From Deltaproteobacteria bacterium (GTDB lineage: Bacteria; Desulfobacterota; GWC2-55-46), in assembly GCA_016218105.1 (NCBI GenBank), contig JACRET010000005.1, positions 175,446 through 239,445 of the forward strand: DNA of 64,000 bases. Reading direction: 5' to 3'. Positions 54,305 to 62,162 of the stretch are shown here, piece after piece. Made by a program: the position numbers and the translations under genes. The stretch's first letter is position 1; each line of letters opens with the position of its first letter. The notes beneath the pieces were generated by a model. The model had not been told where the DNA came from. It saw only the letters and a list, made by a program, of their open reading frames with translations, and made no database searches.

Positions 54305-54964
54305 CTATCCATCCAGTACTTCGAAAATGTACGCGCCCTCTTTGTATGTGGCGTAAGGCCGGGCCCTGAAAAAAGAGCCGTAGACACGTAAAATGCCTGC
54401 TTCGGGGTCAAATGAGGCGTCAGTAAAATAATAAACCCATATAAATCTCCCCCTGCTCGACGCCATCACCGGGAGCATGTAATAATTCCCAAGCCTGGTC
54501 ATCGTGTAGGCGGGGTCGTACTGGTCTATCTTTATTTCTCGTATCTCCTCCCCCTCGGGGATCGTTTTTTTTACGAAGTCTATGAAGTATTTTATATCTA
54601 CGCCGCTTGTGGCCGCTATCCTTGCGTTCATGTCTGTGTTTGTGAAGACTTTGAAATCACGGCCAAGTACGGCAAGCCAATTGATATCCATCCTCAACGC
54701 AAAAAAGGCGCAAGCGATGAGAAACGAGACAATGCCGTACTTTTTTAAGGAAGCGCCTGAGAAATTTCTTTTTACGAGGATTAAAACGATAAAGACGGCT
54801 ATAAAGATCAGGAATGCGAGCGTAGACAGGCTTAGAGGGCCCAGATAAGGGGTTTCGATGTAATTTATAGTCGAACCCTTTATGATATCCGTCTTCCAGA
54901 ACAGACCCCAAAAGCCGATGGATCTGGCTGCAAAATAAAAATTTTGCATAAATTCACCCGCCAT
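54305..54964 (-). CDS. Membrane protein of unknown function
   Basis: 219 aa. Two hydrophobic segments (LSTLAFLIFIAVFIVLILVK and GIVSFLIACAFFALRMDIN) precede an extracytoplasmic C-terminal ~115 residues with GVDIKYFIDFVKKTIPEGEEI and FIWVYYFTDASFDPEAGILR. That tail resembles the soluble part of GT-C partner proteins. It is translated directly before the glycosyltransferase-like gene (stop and start adjacent), so the two may act as one unit. No family recognised. Confidence 0.68.
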   Translation of the reverse strand: MAGEFMQNFYFAARSIGFWGLFWKTDIIKGSTINYIETPYLGPLSLSTLAFLIFIAVFIVLILVKRNFSGASLKKYGIVSFLIACAFFALRMDINWLAVLGRDFKVFTNTDMNARIAATSGVDIKYFIDFVKKTIPEGEEIREIKIDQYDPAYTMTRLGNYYMLPVMASSRGRFIWVYYFTDASFDPEAGILRVYGSFFRARPYATYKEGAYIFEVLDG

Positions 54965-55391
54965 TTTCCTTGTAGGGGTGTATTTTAAAAGAAATTTTAT
55001 ATGTGCACAAGGGAAAAGGTGGAGGGATTGCCTGCTGAACAGAAAGGAGCGCTATCATGCCTGGCAGGGCAAAGATAGCCGCCCTGAAGCCAGGGGTTTC
55101 TGAGGGGAAACTATATTTCAAGAGGTCTGCCTGTATCGCTGGCGCTTTAGGACGGCTGCCGACACCTTTTAAGCATGAAAGCCCAGGGTATTCCAAGCGG
55201 CTTTTATAAACCAGGGGGCTGCCAGCCGCCCCCTGTGAGCAAACTACTTCCGCCAAACTACTGGCAAATGGGAACCGATACGAAACAGAGACTGAAGATC
55301 TATCCTTTGAATATGCATAGCGAGCGCATAGAAATTGTTTCCTTACATATCGAAGATTCCCCGCGGCTTGGCCGCGGGGAGCTTCAATCTC
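54965..55391. other. Structured intergenic region
   Basis: No convincing gene. A strong hairpin is formed by CCTGGCAGGGC (55060-55070) and GCCCTGAAGCCAGG with an internal GAA bulge. GTTTCTGAGGGGAAAC follows, and further on GGGGGCTGCCAGCCGCCCCC. A family B long copy fills 55307-55387. An open minus-strand frame (54954-55256) crosses these hairpins without a ribosome binding site and is not called. Confidence 0.5.
55307..55387 (-). repeat. Family B repeat, long form
   Basis: TTGAATATGCATAGCGAGCGC, GAAATTGTTTCCTTACATAT, CCCCGCGGCTTGGCCGCGGGG and AGCTTCAA in reverse orientation; ends 5 bases before the hemerythrin-protein stop. Confidence 0.82.
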
Positions 55392-56069
55392 CTACAACAG
55401 CTGCGCCTTTTTGATGACCTGCGCCCTTTCGGCATCGGTCGCGAACGAATCCGATTCCGGATAGAGTATGTGCTCCTCTTTCATGTTGTGGTCAGCCAGG
55501 ATATTCATAAGCGCGGTCTTGCCTTCCGAGACCTGGGCGCTGTTCTCCGCCTCTGTGCCGCTTAATATCTTGTCGAGCCACTCGTGTATCTCCTTGTGCT
55601 CCATCTTCATTACGAATGTCGGGCCGTTATCGTGCATGCCGGTCTTTTCCTCGAAGAGGGGAAAAAGTATCTCCTCCTCCGCCTTTATGTGCCTCTTGAG
55701 GCCAAGCCTGAACTCCCTGAATTCAATCGCCGCCTCGCCCCAGGAGCCTGACTCGGCAGAGTCCTCAAACTTCGCGAATATGCCGTCGAGCCTTTTGTGG
55801 TCGGTCTGGAAGTAGTCGGTAAGAGACCTGTCCCGGACGATCTCCGTCCTCTTCTCTATCCTGACCCTCCACGCCTGCGGGCCCTGCTCAAGCGGCCACC
55901 ACTCGAACTCGCCGTCGTGCTCGTTCTGGAACTGGTAGAGCAGCGGTTTAGGCTCGTGGTCGTTTATAAGTACGAAAGATTCTCCGGGGTTTAATTCCTT
56001 GTAGGTGTCGAAGATCCGCGGGTGCCTGTCTTTCGGGACCATATTGCGTACATCAAGTATCTGCCCCAT
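55392..56069 (-). CDS. DUF2249-hemerythrin domain protein
   Basis: 225 aa. The N-terminal ~80 residues are DUF2249 (ILDVRNMVPKDRHPRIFDTY; LINDHEPKPLLYQFQ). The C-terminal ~140 residues are a hemerythrin-like four-helix bundle with iron ligands in LTDYFQTDHKRLDGIF, LGLKRHIKAEEEILFPLFE, KMEHKEIHEWLD and ADHNMKEEHILYP. A soluble O2- or NO-responsive di-iron protein, possibly for Fe-S repair or oxygen sensing in an anaerobe. The ATG has AGGAGG upstream. Probably monocistronic. Confidence 0.88.
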   Translation of the reverse strand: MGQILDVRNMVPKDRHPRIFDTYKELNPGESFVLINDHEPKPLLYQFQNEHDGEFEWWPLEQGPQAWRVRIEKRTEIVRDRSLTDYFQTDHKRLDGIFAKFEDSAESGSWGEAAIEFREFRLGLKRHIKAEEEILFPLFEEKTGMHDNGPTFVMKMEHKEIHEWLDKILSGTEAENSAQVSEGKTALMNILADHNMKEEHILYPESDSFATDAERAQVIKKAQLL

Positions 56070-56170
56070 ATATTATTCCTCCTAAGGATTTTTAATATTT
56101 AATATTATATTCTGCTTAATCCAATTAAAAATAACAATGATAAAAATCAATTGCCTCAAATTCGTGCTGA

Positions 56171-56190
56171 TTGAAGCTCCCCGCGGCACA
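56171..56190 (+). repeat. Family B fragment
   Basis: TTGAAGCTCCCCGCGGCACA: only the left end of family B, with no CATATTCAA end. Confidence 0.6.
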
Positions 56191-56239
56191 GGCCGGAGGG
56201 GCGTTGTTAAGGGCGTTTGATATCTTGCCGAGACTGCGG

Positions 56240-56276
56240 CGCAAAAACCAAAAGGGGTTAAGGCAGCTAACCCCTT
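56240..56276 (-). terminator. Rho-independent terminator of the cupin gene
   Basis: A perfect 9-bp stem AAGGGGTTA/TAACCCCTT with 7-base loop (56252-56276). On the minus strand it is followed by TTGGTTTTTG, 22 bases after the cupin stop. Confidence 0.75.
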
Positions 56277-56298
56277 GTCTCATCTTGCCGTCTTGAGC

Positions 56299-56598
56299 CT
56301 ATGAGTTTATATGTACCGCAAAGGCGGTAAGCCTCTCGGTCGCCCTGATCCCGCGCGTCTCGCCCTTTTCCACAAAGACCATGTTGCCGGGGTTGACCTC
56401 CATCTCCTTGCCTTCGACCGTCATTACCCCCTTTCCGCTTACGATGAAGAATACGCCCGTACCGCTCTGGTGGGGCTTTATCTCCTGGCCCGGCTCCATG
56501 CAGATAAGCGGCACCTTGTAATCAGGGCGTACACGGAGTATCCGTGGCATGAACTCAGGCGCGAAACCGGCTTTTTCCTTCAGATCGATAAATTCCAT
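56299..56598 (-). CDS. Small cupin-domain protein
   Basis: 99 aa, single cupin barrel. Motif 1 LICMEPGQEIKPHQSGTGVFFIVSG carries one His in KPHQ and an altered ligand set, and motif 2 PGNMVFVEKGETRGIRA lacks the usual His. Metal binding may therefore be weak; a sensor or binding role is possible. GGAGGC lies before the ATG. Stands alone, with its own terminator. Confidence 0.82.
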   Translation of the reverse strand: MEFIDLKEKAGFAPEFMPRILRVRPDYKVPLICMEPGQEIKPHQSGTGVFFIVSGKGVMTVEGKEMEVNPGNMVFVEKGETRGIRATERLTAFAVHINS

Positions 56599-56626
56599 AA
56601 AGTGCCTCCTGTTTAGTGAATACTTA

Positions 56627-56659
56627 TAGCTCCCCGCGGCTTGCCGCAGGGAGCTTCAA
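56627..56659 (-). repeat. Family B hairpin fragment
   Basis: GCTCCCCGCGGCTTGCCGCAGGGAGC followed by TTCAA. Only the hairpin half remains. A degraded family A end TTTTCAGCAACATGC follows at about 56669. Confidence 0.6.
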
Positions 56660-56803
56660 TTTTAGATACGCCGGTTTTCAGCAACATGCTAATGGACATT
56701 CTCTTCTAACATAAAACATCTTGAGCGCAAATGATTTTTAGCAGTTTCCGCGTCTAACCAGAAACCCCGGCGGCTTAGCAGGCCTTATCTTTCAAGCCCC
56801 CCC

Positions 56804-57532
56804 CTATCGCCCCAACTTTCCCAAGAAGACCTTCTCCAGGATATCGCTTTTAAGGAGCCGCTCGGCCGTCTCTTCTGCGACGACCCTTCCCTTGTCCAAT
56901 ATATAGGCGCGGTCTACGATATCGAGGAGCGATTTCAGATTGTGCTCGACAACGGCTACGGCAGTCCCCTTCCTCTCGTTAATCTCTTTTACCTTCGCGA
57001 AGACCTCTTTTATTATCTTTGGCGCGAGCCCGAGCGACGGCTCGTCAAGCAAGAGCACCTTCGGGTCCGCGATCAGCCCCCTGGCTATGGCGAGCATCTG
57101 CTGTTCGCCGCCGGAAAGCACCCTTGCCTTTAAATGCCTTTTCTTTTTCAGGGCCGGGAAAAAATCCATCGCCTCTTCCATGCGGCGCTTAAGCTCCTCC
57201 CTGTTCTTTATAAAAAAGCCGCCTATCTCCAGATTTTCCTCTATCGAGAGGTGCGTGAAGACCCTCCGCCCCTGCGGGACAAGGACTATGCCCATGTGCA
57301 CCATCTCGTAGACAACGGGCTTCAGGCGTTTCCCGCGTAAAAGGATCTCGCCTGAACCCAGCGGGGCGATCCCGAATATCGCTTTCAGCACGGTAGATTT
57401 TCCGGCTCCGTTCGGCCCCATCAAGGCGACTATTTCGCCCTGGCCGATAGACAGGTCAACCTTGTCGAGCGCCTTTACGCCGCCGTAGTGGACTGAAACC
57501 CCTTTGAGGTCCAGCAGGTGTTCCTTCTTCAT
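56804..57532 (-). CDS. livF: Branched-chain amino acid-type ABC transporter, ATPase LivF
   Basis: 242 aa, ABC ATPase: Walker A GPNGAGKSTVLK, Q-loop VPQGRRVFTHLSIEENL (a LivF hallmark), signature LSGGEQQMLAIARGL, Walker B VLLLDEPSLGL, and the switch His in VVEHNLK. Cytoplasmic energiser of the Liv importer. Last gene of livKHMGF, 30 bases after livG. Confidence 0.95.
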   Translation of the reverse strand: MKKEHLLDLKGVSVHYGGVKALDKVDLSIGQGEIVALMGPNGAGKSTVLKAIFGIAPLGSGEILLRGKRLKPVVYEMVHMGIVLVPQGRRVFTHLSIEENLEIGGFFIKNREELKRRMEEAMDFFPALKKKRHLKARVLSGGEQQMLAIARGLIADPKVLLLDEPSLGLAPKIIKEVFAKVKEINERKGTAVAVVEHNLKSLLDIVDRAYILDKGRVVAEETAERLLKSDILEKVFLGKLGR

Positions 57533-57562
57533 AGATCCCCGTTCGCGTCCCTAAGGCCGGGA

Positions 57563-58306
57563 TTATTCTCCAAGATAGGCCTCGATGACGTCCTTTCGTT
57601 CCAGCACCTCTGAAGGGCTCCCTTCGGCCAGAAACCTTCCGCTGTCTATCACTATGACATGGTCTGAAAGCTCGCGGATGAGGTCCATATTGTGCTCGAT
57701 GAGGACAATAGACCTCCCCTCTTGCTTCAAGGACTTGATAATGGAAGAGACGGCCTTGACCATCTGAGGGAAGAGTCCGGCGAACGGCTCGTCAAAAAGG
57801 ATAATACTCGCCTGAGAGCCCTCGCAAAGGGCGAGAACGCGCGCGATCTCCAGAAGCTTCCTCTGTCCGTAGGAAAGGCCCGAGGCCAATTCCATCCTTT
57901 TGTCCCAGAGCCCGACACGCCTTAGCACCTCCTCGGCCTGTTTCAGGTGAAAAGACCCGTGCCTCTCAAAGAGCGCGCCGAAGACATTTCTTTCCGTAAG
58001 CACCACAAGGACGTTGTCGAGAACGGGCATCTGCTCGAAAAGCCTCACCTCCTGAAACGTCCGTGTTATGCCGTAGGAAGGCATGTCGTAAGGCCTGACC
58101 TTGCTTAAGGTCACGGTGTCGTGAAGCACGATGCAGCCGCTGTCTATCGGAATAATGCCGCTTAAGATATTGGTGAGGGTGGTCTTGCCTGAACCGTTAG
58201 GCCCGATAATACTGGTTATCTTCCCTTTCCTGATGGAAATAGAGAGATTGTCTATGGCGTGGACGCCGTCAAATTGTTTCGTGAGGTTTTGGGTCTTAAG
58301 TATCAT
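57563..58306 (-). CDS. livG: Branched-chain amino acid-type ABC transporter, ATPase LivG
   Basis: 247 aa, ABC ATPase with Walker A GPNGSGKTTLTN, Q-loop ITRTFQEVRLFEQM (LivG-like), signature LSYGQRKLLEIARVL, Walker B IILFDEPFAGL and switch His in LIEHNMDLI. The signature LSYGQ is normal for LivG. It pairs with LivF. The LivM gene ends 14 bases upstream. Confidence 0.95.
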   Translation of the reverse strand: MILKTQNLTKQFDGVHAIDNLSISIRKGKITSIIGPNGSGKTTLTNILSGIIPIDSGCIVLHDTVTLSKVRPYDMPSYGITRTFQEVRLFEQMPVLDNVLVVLTERNVFGALFERHGSFHLKQAEEVLRRVGLWDKRMELASGLSYGQRKLLEIARVLALCEGSQASIILFDEPFAGLFPQMVKAVSSIIKSLKQEGRSIVLIEHNMDLIRELSDHVIVIDSGRFLAEGSPSEVLERKDVIEAYLGE

Positions 58307-58319
58307 GGCATCCAGGTAT

Positions 58320-59186
58320 TTACAATTTAAACTCGCCGAAAAGGCCTTGCGGCCTGTATAGCATCAGGAAGATCAAAAACAGCCCGTAGACAGCCTGGCG
58401 CATCTGCGCCGCCACCCCTTGCGGGAAACCGGCAAACCTCAACAACTCAGGGAGCAGGACGAGGGAGAGCGCGCCAATGATCGACCCGCGAAGGCTCGAC
58501 AGCCCTCCGAAGATGATTATCGCCAGCACAAAGACCGACTCCATCACAGTAAAACTCGAGGGGTCTATGAATGTTATGTACGATGCGATAAGCGACCCCG
58601 CGGCCGCCGCCATGCCGGCCGAGAGGATAAAAACGGCAAGCTTGTAATAAAGCGTATTGTAACCGAAGACCTGTACAGCTTTTTCATCCTCCCGTATCGC
58701 CTTTAAAACCCTGCCGAAGGATGAGCGCACTATAAAGCGGCAGGCCAGATATGCTACCGCGACGAAGACAGCCGCAAGCGCCAGGAATGAACCGCCGGAC
58801 GAGAAATCAGCCCCAAACAGAACCGGTTTCGGGATACCCGGTATACCGAGCGGCCCCCGGGTGAGCCCCTGCCAATTGAGGAAAATGCTGTAGATGATGA
58901 CGTTGAATCCGAGAGAGACGAGCGCGTAATAGTCGCCGTCAAACCTGCTGAGGACTATCCCTATCAGAAAAGCCGCCGCCCCCGTTACAACAACCCCCAG
59001 CGCCATCGAGACGAAAAAATTGAGCCCCAGGCTCGTTGTGAGGATAGCCGTGGCGTAAGCCCCTATGCCATAGAACGCGGCATGGCCGCTGGCCAGGAGG
59101 CCGGTGTATCCGACCACGAGGTTAAGGCTTAACCCGAGGACGGCGTAAATAAGAACGAGTATGGCCAGGTGGATTATGTAGTCCAT
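58320..59186 (-). CDS. livM: Branched-chain amino acid-type ABC transporter, permease LivM
   Basis: 288 aa, about eight to ten transmembrane helices of the LivM type: LNLVVGYTGLLASGHAAFYGIGAY near the start and the EAA-like loop GRVLKAIREDEKAVQVFGYN. The C-terminal SLRGSIIGALSLVLLPELLRF segment is typical. Forms the membrane channel with LivH. Confidence 0.94.
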   Translation of the reverse strand: MDYIIHLAILVLIYAVLGLSLNLVVGYTGLLASGHAAFYGIGAYATAILTTSLGLNFFVSMALGVVVTGAAAFLIGIVLSRFDGDYYALVSLGFNVIIYSIFLNWQGLTRGPLGIPGIPKPVLFGADFSSGGSFLALAAVFVAVAYLACRFIVRSSFGRVLKAIREDEKAVQVFGYNTLYYKLAVFILSAGMAAAAGSLIASYITFIDPSSFTVMESVFVLAIIIFGGLSSLRGSIIGALSLVLLPELLRFAGFPQGVAAQMRQAVYGLFLIFLMLYRPQGLFGEFKL

Positions 59187-59213
59187 GTCTCTGAATCCGG
59201 TTAACTTGTAATC

Positions 59214-60080
59214 CTACTTTTTTATGATCCCCTGCGGCCTTACGAGCAGGAACAAGATCAGGAGGAGAAAGGCCACGGCGTCCTTCCATTCGCCGGGTAT
59301 CTTCCAGATGCCGAAGTTCTCGACAAAACCGAGGAGAAAAGCGCCAAGCACCCCGCCGTAGATATTGCCTACGCCGCCTATGATCGATGCGATGACGCCC
59401 TTAAGCAGCAGCCCCATCCCCATAGTCGGCTGGATCCCGGTATCGAAGCCAACGAGTATTCCGGCAAGTCCCGCTATCGCCGAACCGACAAAGAACACAT
59501 ACCCGATGACCCTGCCGGTATTTATGCCGACGATCTTGGCGACCTCTTCGTCGTCGCTTATAGCCCTCACGGCCTTTCCCAGCAAAGTCTTTTTAAGCAG
59601 GGCGAGCAAGCCCGCCATCACTCCCGCTCCGCATAGGATGATGAAGAGCTGCGTCTCCGTGATAACCCCGCCGATGACGGAAAAAGTCCTCTGGAGCGCG
59701 CCGTCCCCGGAGAGCGTCTGGAATTGGCTGGTGAAGACTATGGCTAAAAGAGACTGTGCCGCCGTAAAGACACCGAGGGAGGCGACAAGCAAGACCATAT
59801 TGGATGCTTTTCTTCTACGGAGAGCGGAGTAGATAAGCCTGTCAAGGCCGTAACCCGCGAGGCCAGTGAGGGCGACGGCCAGGGGGATGCTCAAATAGAT
59901 ACTGAGCCCGAGCGTCCGGGCGAGAGTAAAGAATATATAACCGCCTGCCGCCGCCAGCACGCCGTGCGCCAGATTGAAAAATTTTGTGACCCCGTAGATG
60001 AGGTTAAAGCCGAGGGCCATCAAGGTATAGATGGCGCCCGCGATAATGCTGTTCAAGATAAGCTGTGAGAGGATTTCCAT
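59214..60080 (-). CDS. livH: Branched-chain amino acid-type ABC transporter, permease LivH
   Basis: 288 aa, polytopic permease: QLILNSIIAGAIYTLMALGFNLIYGVT at the N-terminus, GKAVRAISDDEEVAKIVGIN coupling loop, and GVIASIIGGVGNIYGGVLGAFLLG. The frame extends to 60215, but the ATG at 60080 starts family similarity and has AGGGA 5 bases upstream. The extra 135 bases up to livK hold a family B hairpin rather than coding sequence. Confidence 0.93.
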   Translation of the reverse strand: MEILSQLILNSIIAGAIYTLMALGFNLIYGVTKFFNLAHGVLAAAGGYIFFTLARTLGLSIYLSIPLAVALTGLAGYGLDRLIYSALRRRKASNMVLLVASLGVFTAAQSLLAIVFTSQFQTLSGDGALQRTFSVIGGVITETQLFIILCGAGVMAGLLALLKKTLLGKAVRAISDDEEVAKIVGINTGRVIGYVFFVGSAIAGLAGILVGFDTGIQPTMGMGLLLKGVIASIIGGVGNIYGGVLGAFLLGFVENFGIWKIPGEWKDAVAFLLLILFLLVRPQGIIKK

Positions 60081-60183
60081 CAAGTCCCTGCTGCCGGGCC
60101 CCGCGATATCGCCAGGGCAAAAAAAATATCCCGCCTGCCGAAGGTCTGCTAGGATATTTTTTAAAATACGATTTTTAACAGAA

Positions 60184-60214
60184 AATTCCCTGTGGCTTGC
60201 CGCGGGGAGATTCA
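60184..60214 (-). repeat. Family B hairpin between livK and livH
   Basis: TTCCCTGTGGCTTGCCGCGGGGAGATTCAA, the hairpin half of family B. It begins next to the livK stop and is therefore transcribed within the liv operon. Confidence 0.65.
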
Positions 60215-60215
60215 A

Positions 60216-61340
60216 CTATTTGGCGGCTGATATCGTTCCGCCCCGGAACTCTCTTACAGAGTAACTGGCGTTCTTGATATCCCCGTTGCCGTCAAACGTA
60301 TAATTATCCGCGATCCCCTTGTAATCGCTAACTCCGTAGATCCCTTTTTTAATCGACTCCGTCTCCGTTCCGGCGTTCTCCATCACCGAAGCCAGTATCT
60401 TAAGCGCGTCATAGGCCCTCGGCGCGTATACATTTATAACCTTGCCGCCCGTCTTTTTGTTCATCGCGTCAACGAACCCTTGCGGATAATCCTTGTTCGC
60501 GGGCTCCAGATACATGGCCCCTTCGCCGTCTCCCTTTACGCTCTCCCATATCTTCGGGTCGCTCCACGCGTCCGCGCCGAATACGGGAGACTTTATGCCG
60601 ATCTCCCTCATCTGCCGGAGCCCCACGATAGTCCCCTCAGTATAGCTTACAAAATATATCAACTCCGGATTGACGGCCTTGAGCTTCACGATCTGGCTCC
60701 TCAGGTCGCGGCTGTCCTGGGGGAAAGCCTCCTCTGAAGCGATCTCTCCGCCTAGCCTCAGGAACTCGGCCTTAAATGAATCATTGACCCCGACGCACCA
60801 GTCGGAGAGGCACTTGAGCAGGGCGACGCGTTTCTTGTTCAGCTTCGTTTTAACGTACTGGGCCGCATAGACGCCCTGAAAGGCATCCGAAGGCACGTTC
60901 CTGAAGATAAAATCCCCGGCTTCGGTTATCCTGGGGTTGGTCGAGCCAGCTGAAATAAGCACCACCTTCGCCTTTTCCGCCAAAGGGGCCATGGCAAGCG
61001 TCTCGGAGGAACAGAACCCCCCGATAATAGCGGCCACCTTATCAATGTTTACGAGTTTGTTCCCAGCGTTGGCGGCCTCTTTCGGGTCGCATTTGCCGTC
61101 CTCAAAGATTATCTCTATCTTTTTGCCTTTTATCCCGCCTGCCCCGTTTATCTCGTCCCTGGCAAGCTCAAGGGCGGCCTTCATGTTCTCGCCTATATAT
61201 GCCACTTCACCTGTTAAAGGCCCTACAGCGCCTATCTTTATAGCCCCGCCCTGCCCGGCTTCGTCTTTAGCCTTCGTACATCCGGCCGTAAAAGAAAAAA
61301 GCACTAGAATGCCGGCGATTATCCGTAAGGTTCTATTCAT
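60216..61340 (-). CDS. livK: Branched-chain amino acid-type ABC transporter, substrate-binding lipoprotein LivK
   Basis: 374 aa, periplasmic-binding protein type I. The signal ends in lipobox FTAGC, so it is lipid-anchored. The Liv-family pattern is IKIGAVGPLTGEVAYIGENM, then NKLVNIDKVAAIIGGFCSSET and VVLISAGSTNPRITE. It captures a branched-chain or other amino acid, or a short amide or carboxylate, for LivHMGF; the ligand cannot be read from sequence. AAAGGATG precedes the ATG. Confidence 0.93.
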   Translation of the reverse strand: MNRTLRIIAGILVLFSFTAGCTKAKDEAGQGGAIKIGAVGPLTGEVAYIGENMKAALELARDEINGAGGIKGKKIEIIFEDGKCDPKEAANAGNKLVNIDKVAAIIGGFCSSETLAMAPLAEKAKVVLISAGSTNPRITEAGDFIFRNVPSDAFQGVYAAQYVKTKLNKKRVALLKCLSDWCVGVNDSFKAEFLRLGGEIASEEAFPQDSRDLRSQIVKLKAVNPELIYFVSYTEGTIVGLRQMREIGIKSPVFGADAWSDPKIWESVKGDGEGAMYLEPANKDYPQGFVDAMNKKTGGKVINVYAPRAYDALKILASVMENAGTETESIKKGIYGVSDYKGIADNYTFDGNGDIKNASYSVREFRGGTISAAK

Positions 61341-61529
61341 TACTGGTCATCCTTTTTATAAAAATTTTAGCGGTGGTTAAAAATTATCACAACGGCAGTC
61401 TGGAATCAATTCCGATTTGCAGGTTTTTAAGCCCGGGACATGGAAAAGCGGATAACCTTGGCTATAACAAAAGCAGGGTTCCCTGTTAATAAAAAACTGA
61501 TTGTGGGGTGGGTTTTGCGAAAGGACAGC

Positions 61530-61844
61530 TCAATGACTATAGGAAGGCGGCTCTTTTTCAGACTTGCCGTTATCGGCTTCTCCGCTATTTTGTGGTTTAC
61601 GGCCTTTTACCCATTCAAAGAACCTATCTATCGGGGTCTTCTTCACGATCCTGATCACCTTGTCCTGTACTATTATCTTCTCGTCTTCCTGTATCTCATC
61701 CCTTAACAAAAGAATGACGGACGGAAACCAGCTGGGGATGCTCCCCGGCTCCGCGAATTCCCTTACTTCATACTCCACGACCCGGTTAGGCCCACGCGCT
61801 GCCGCGATCTTGATTACTTCCTCTTTAACCCTGACAACCGGCAT
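61530..61844 (-). CDS. Uncharacterised small protein
   Basis: 104 aa. An alpha/beta fold of strands and a long helix-rich tail: MPVVRVKEEVIKIAAARG, VILLLRDEIQEDEKIIVQDKV, RIVKKTPIDRFFEWVKGR, then a disordered Asn/Ser/Glu/Lys end. The ATG at 61844 has GAGG 5 bases upstream and is preferred to 61895. No family, membrane segment or catalytic motif is seen. It stands between liv and the MEDS sensor gene. Confidence 0.6.
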   Translation of the reverse strand: MPVVRVKEEVIKIAAARGPNRVVEYEVREFAEPGSIPSWFPSVILLLRDEIQEDEKIIVQDKVIRIVKKTPIDRFFEWVKGRKPQNSGEADNGKSEKEPPSYSH

Positions 61845-61895
61845 ATTTACCTCATAACCATTATAAAAAGGCCGTTTTTCGACTGAAAAGAGCAA

Positions 61896-62162
61896 AAAAC
61901 TAAAAAAACAAGGGTTATATCCGCCGCTATGCCGAAATAAACAGCACGCTATTCCTATCCATGCTGCTTAGGAATAGTTTTACCCAAGTCACATACATTC
62001 TATATGTCTATGTTTTAAAAGACGGTGACTGTGATTACAGAAGTGTGTTCTGGAGAGAAAAACCTTGATAAGGAACCACCCTGGGCTTAAGCCCAGGGAC
62101 AACCGGCTTTATAAATAAAAAGACCACAGGCCCTTTTATTGTAAACATCTCCCTGGGAGCGT
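61896..62162. other. Gap with a perfect GC palindrome
   Basis: No gene. A perfect 20-base palindrome CCCTGGGCTTAAGCCCAGGG lies at 62079-62098, possibly ending the MEDS-PAS transcript on the minus strand. A related but imperfect GGGCTTGAAAGCCC hairpin is near 29010. Confidence 0.55.

Noticed and set aside
55044..55110. Possible c-di-GMP (GEMM) riboswitch
   Set aside because: CAGGGCAAAG is present but the GACGCAAAGCC strand and the GNRA loop arrangement are missing.
54954..55256. 100-aa minus-strand open frame
   Set aside because: It crosses strong hairpins, lacks a binding site and shows no recognisable domain.
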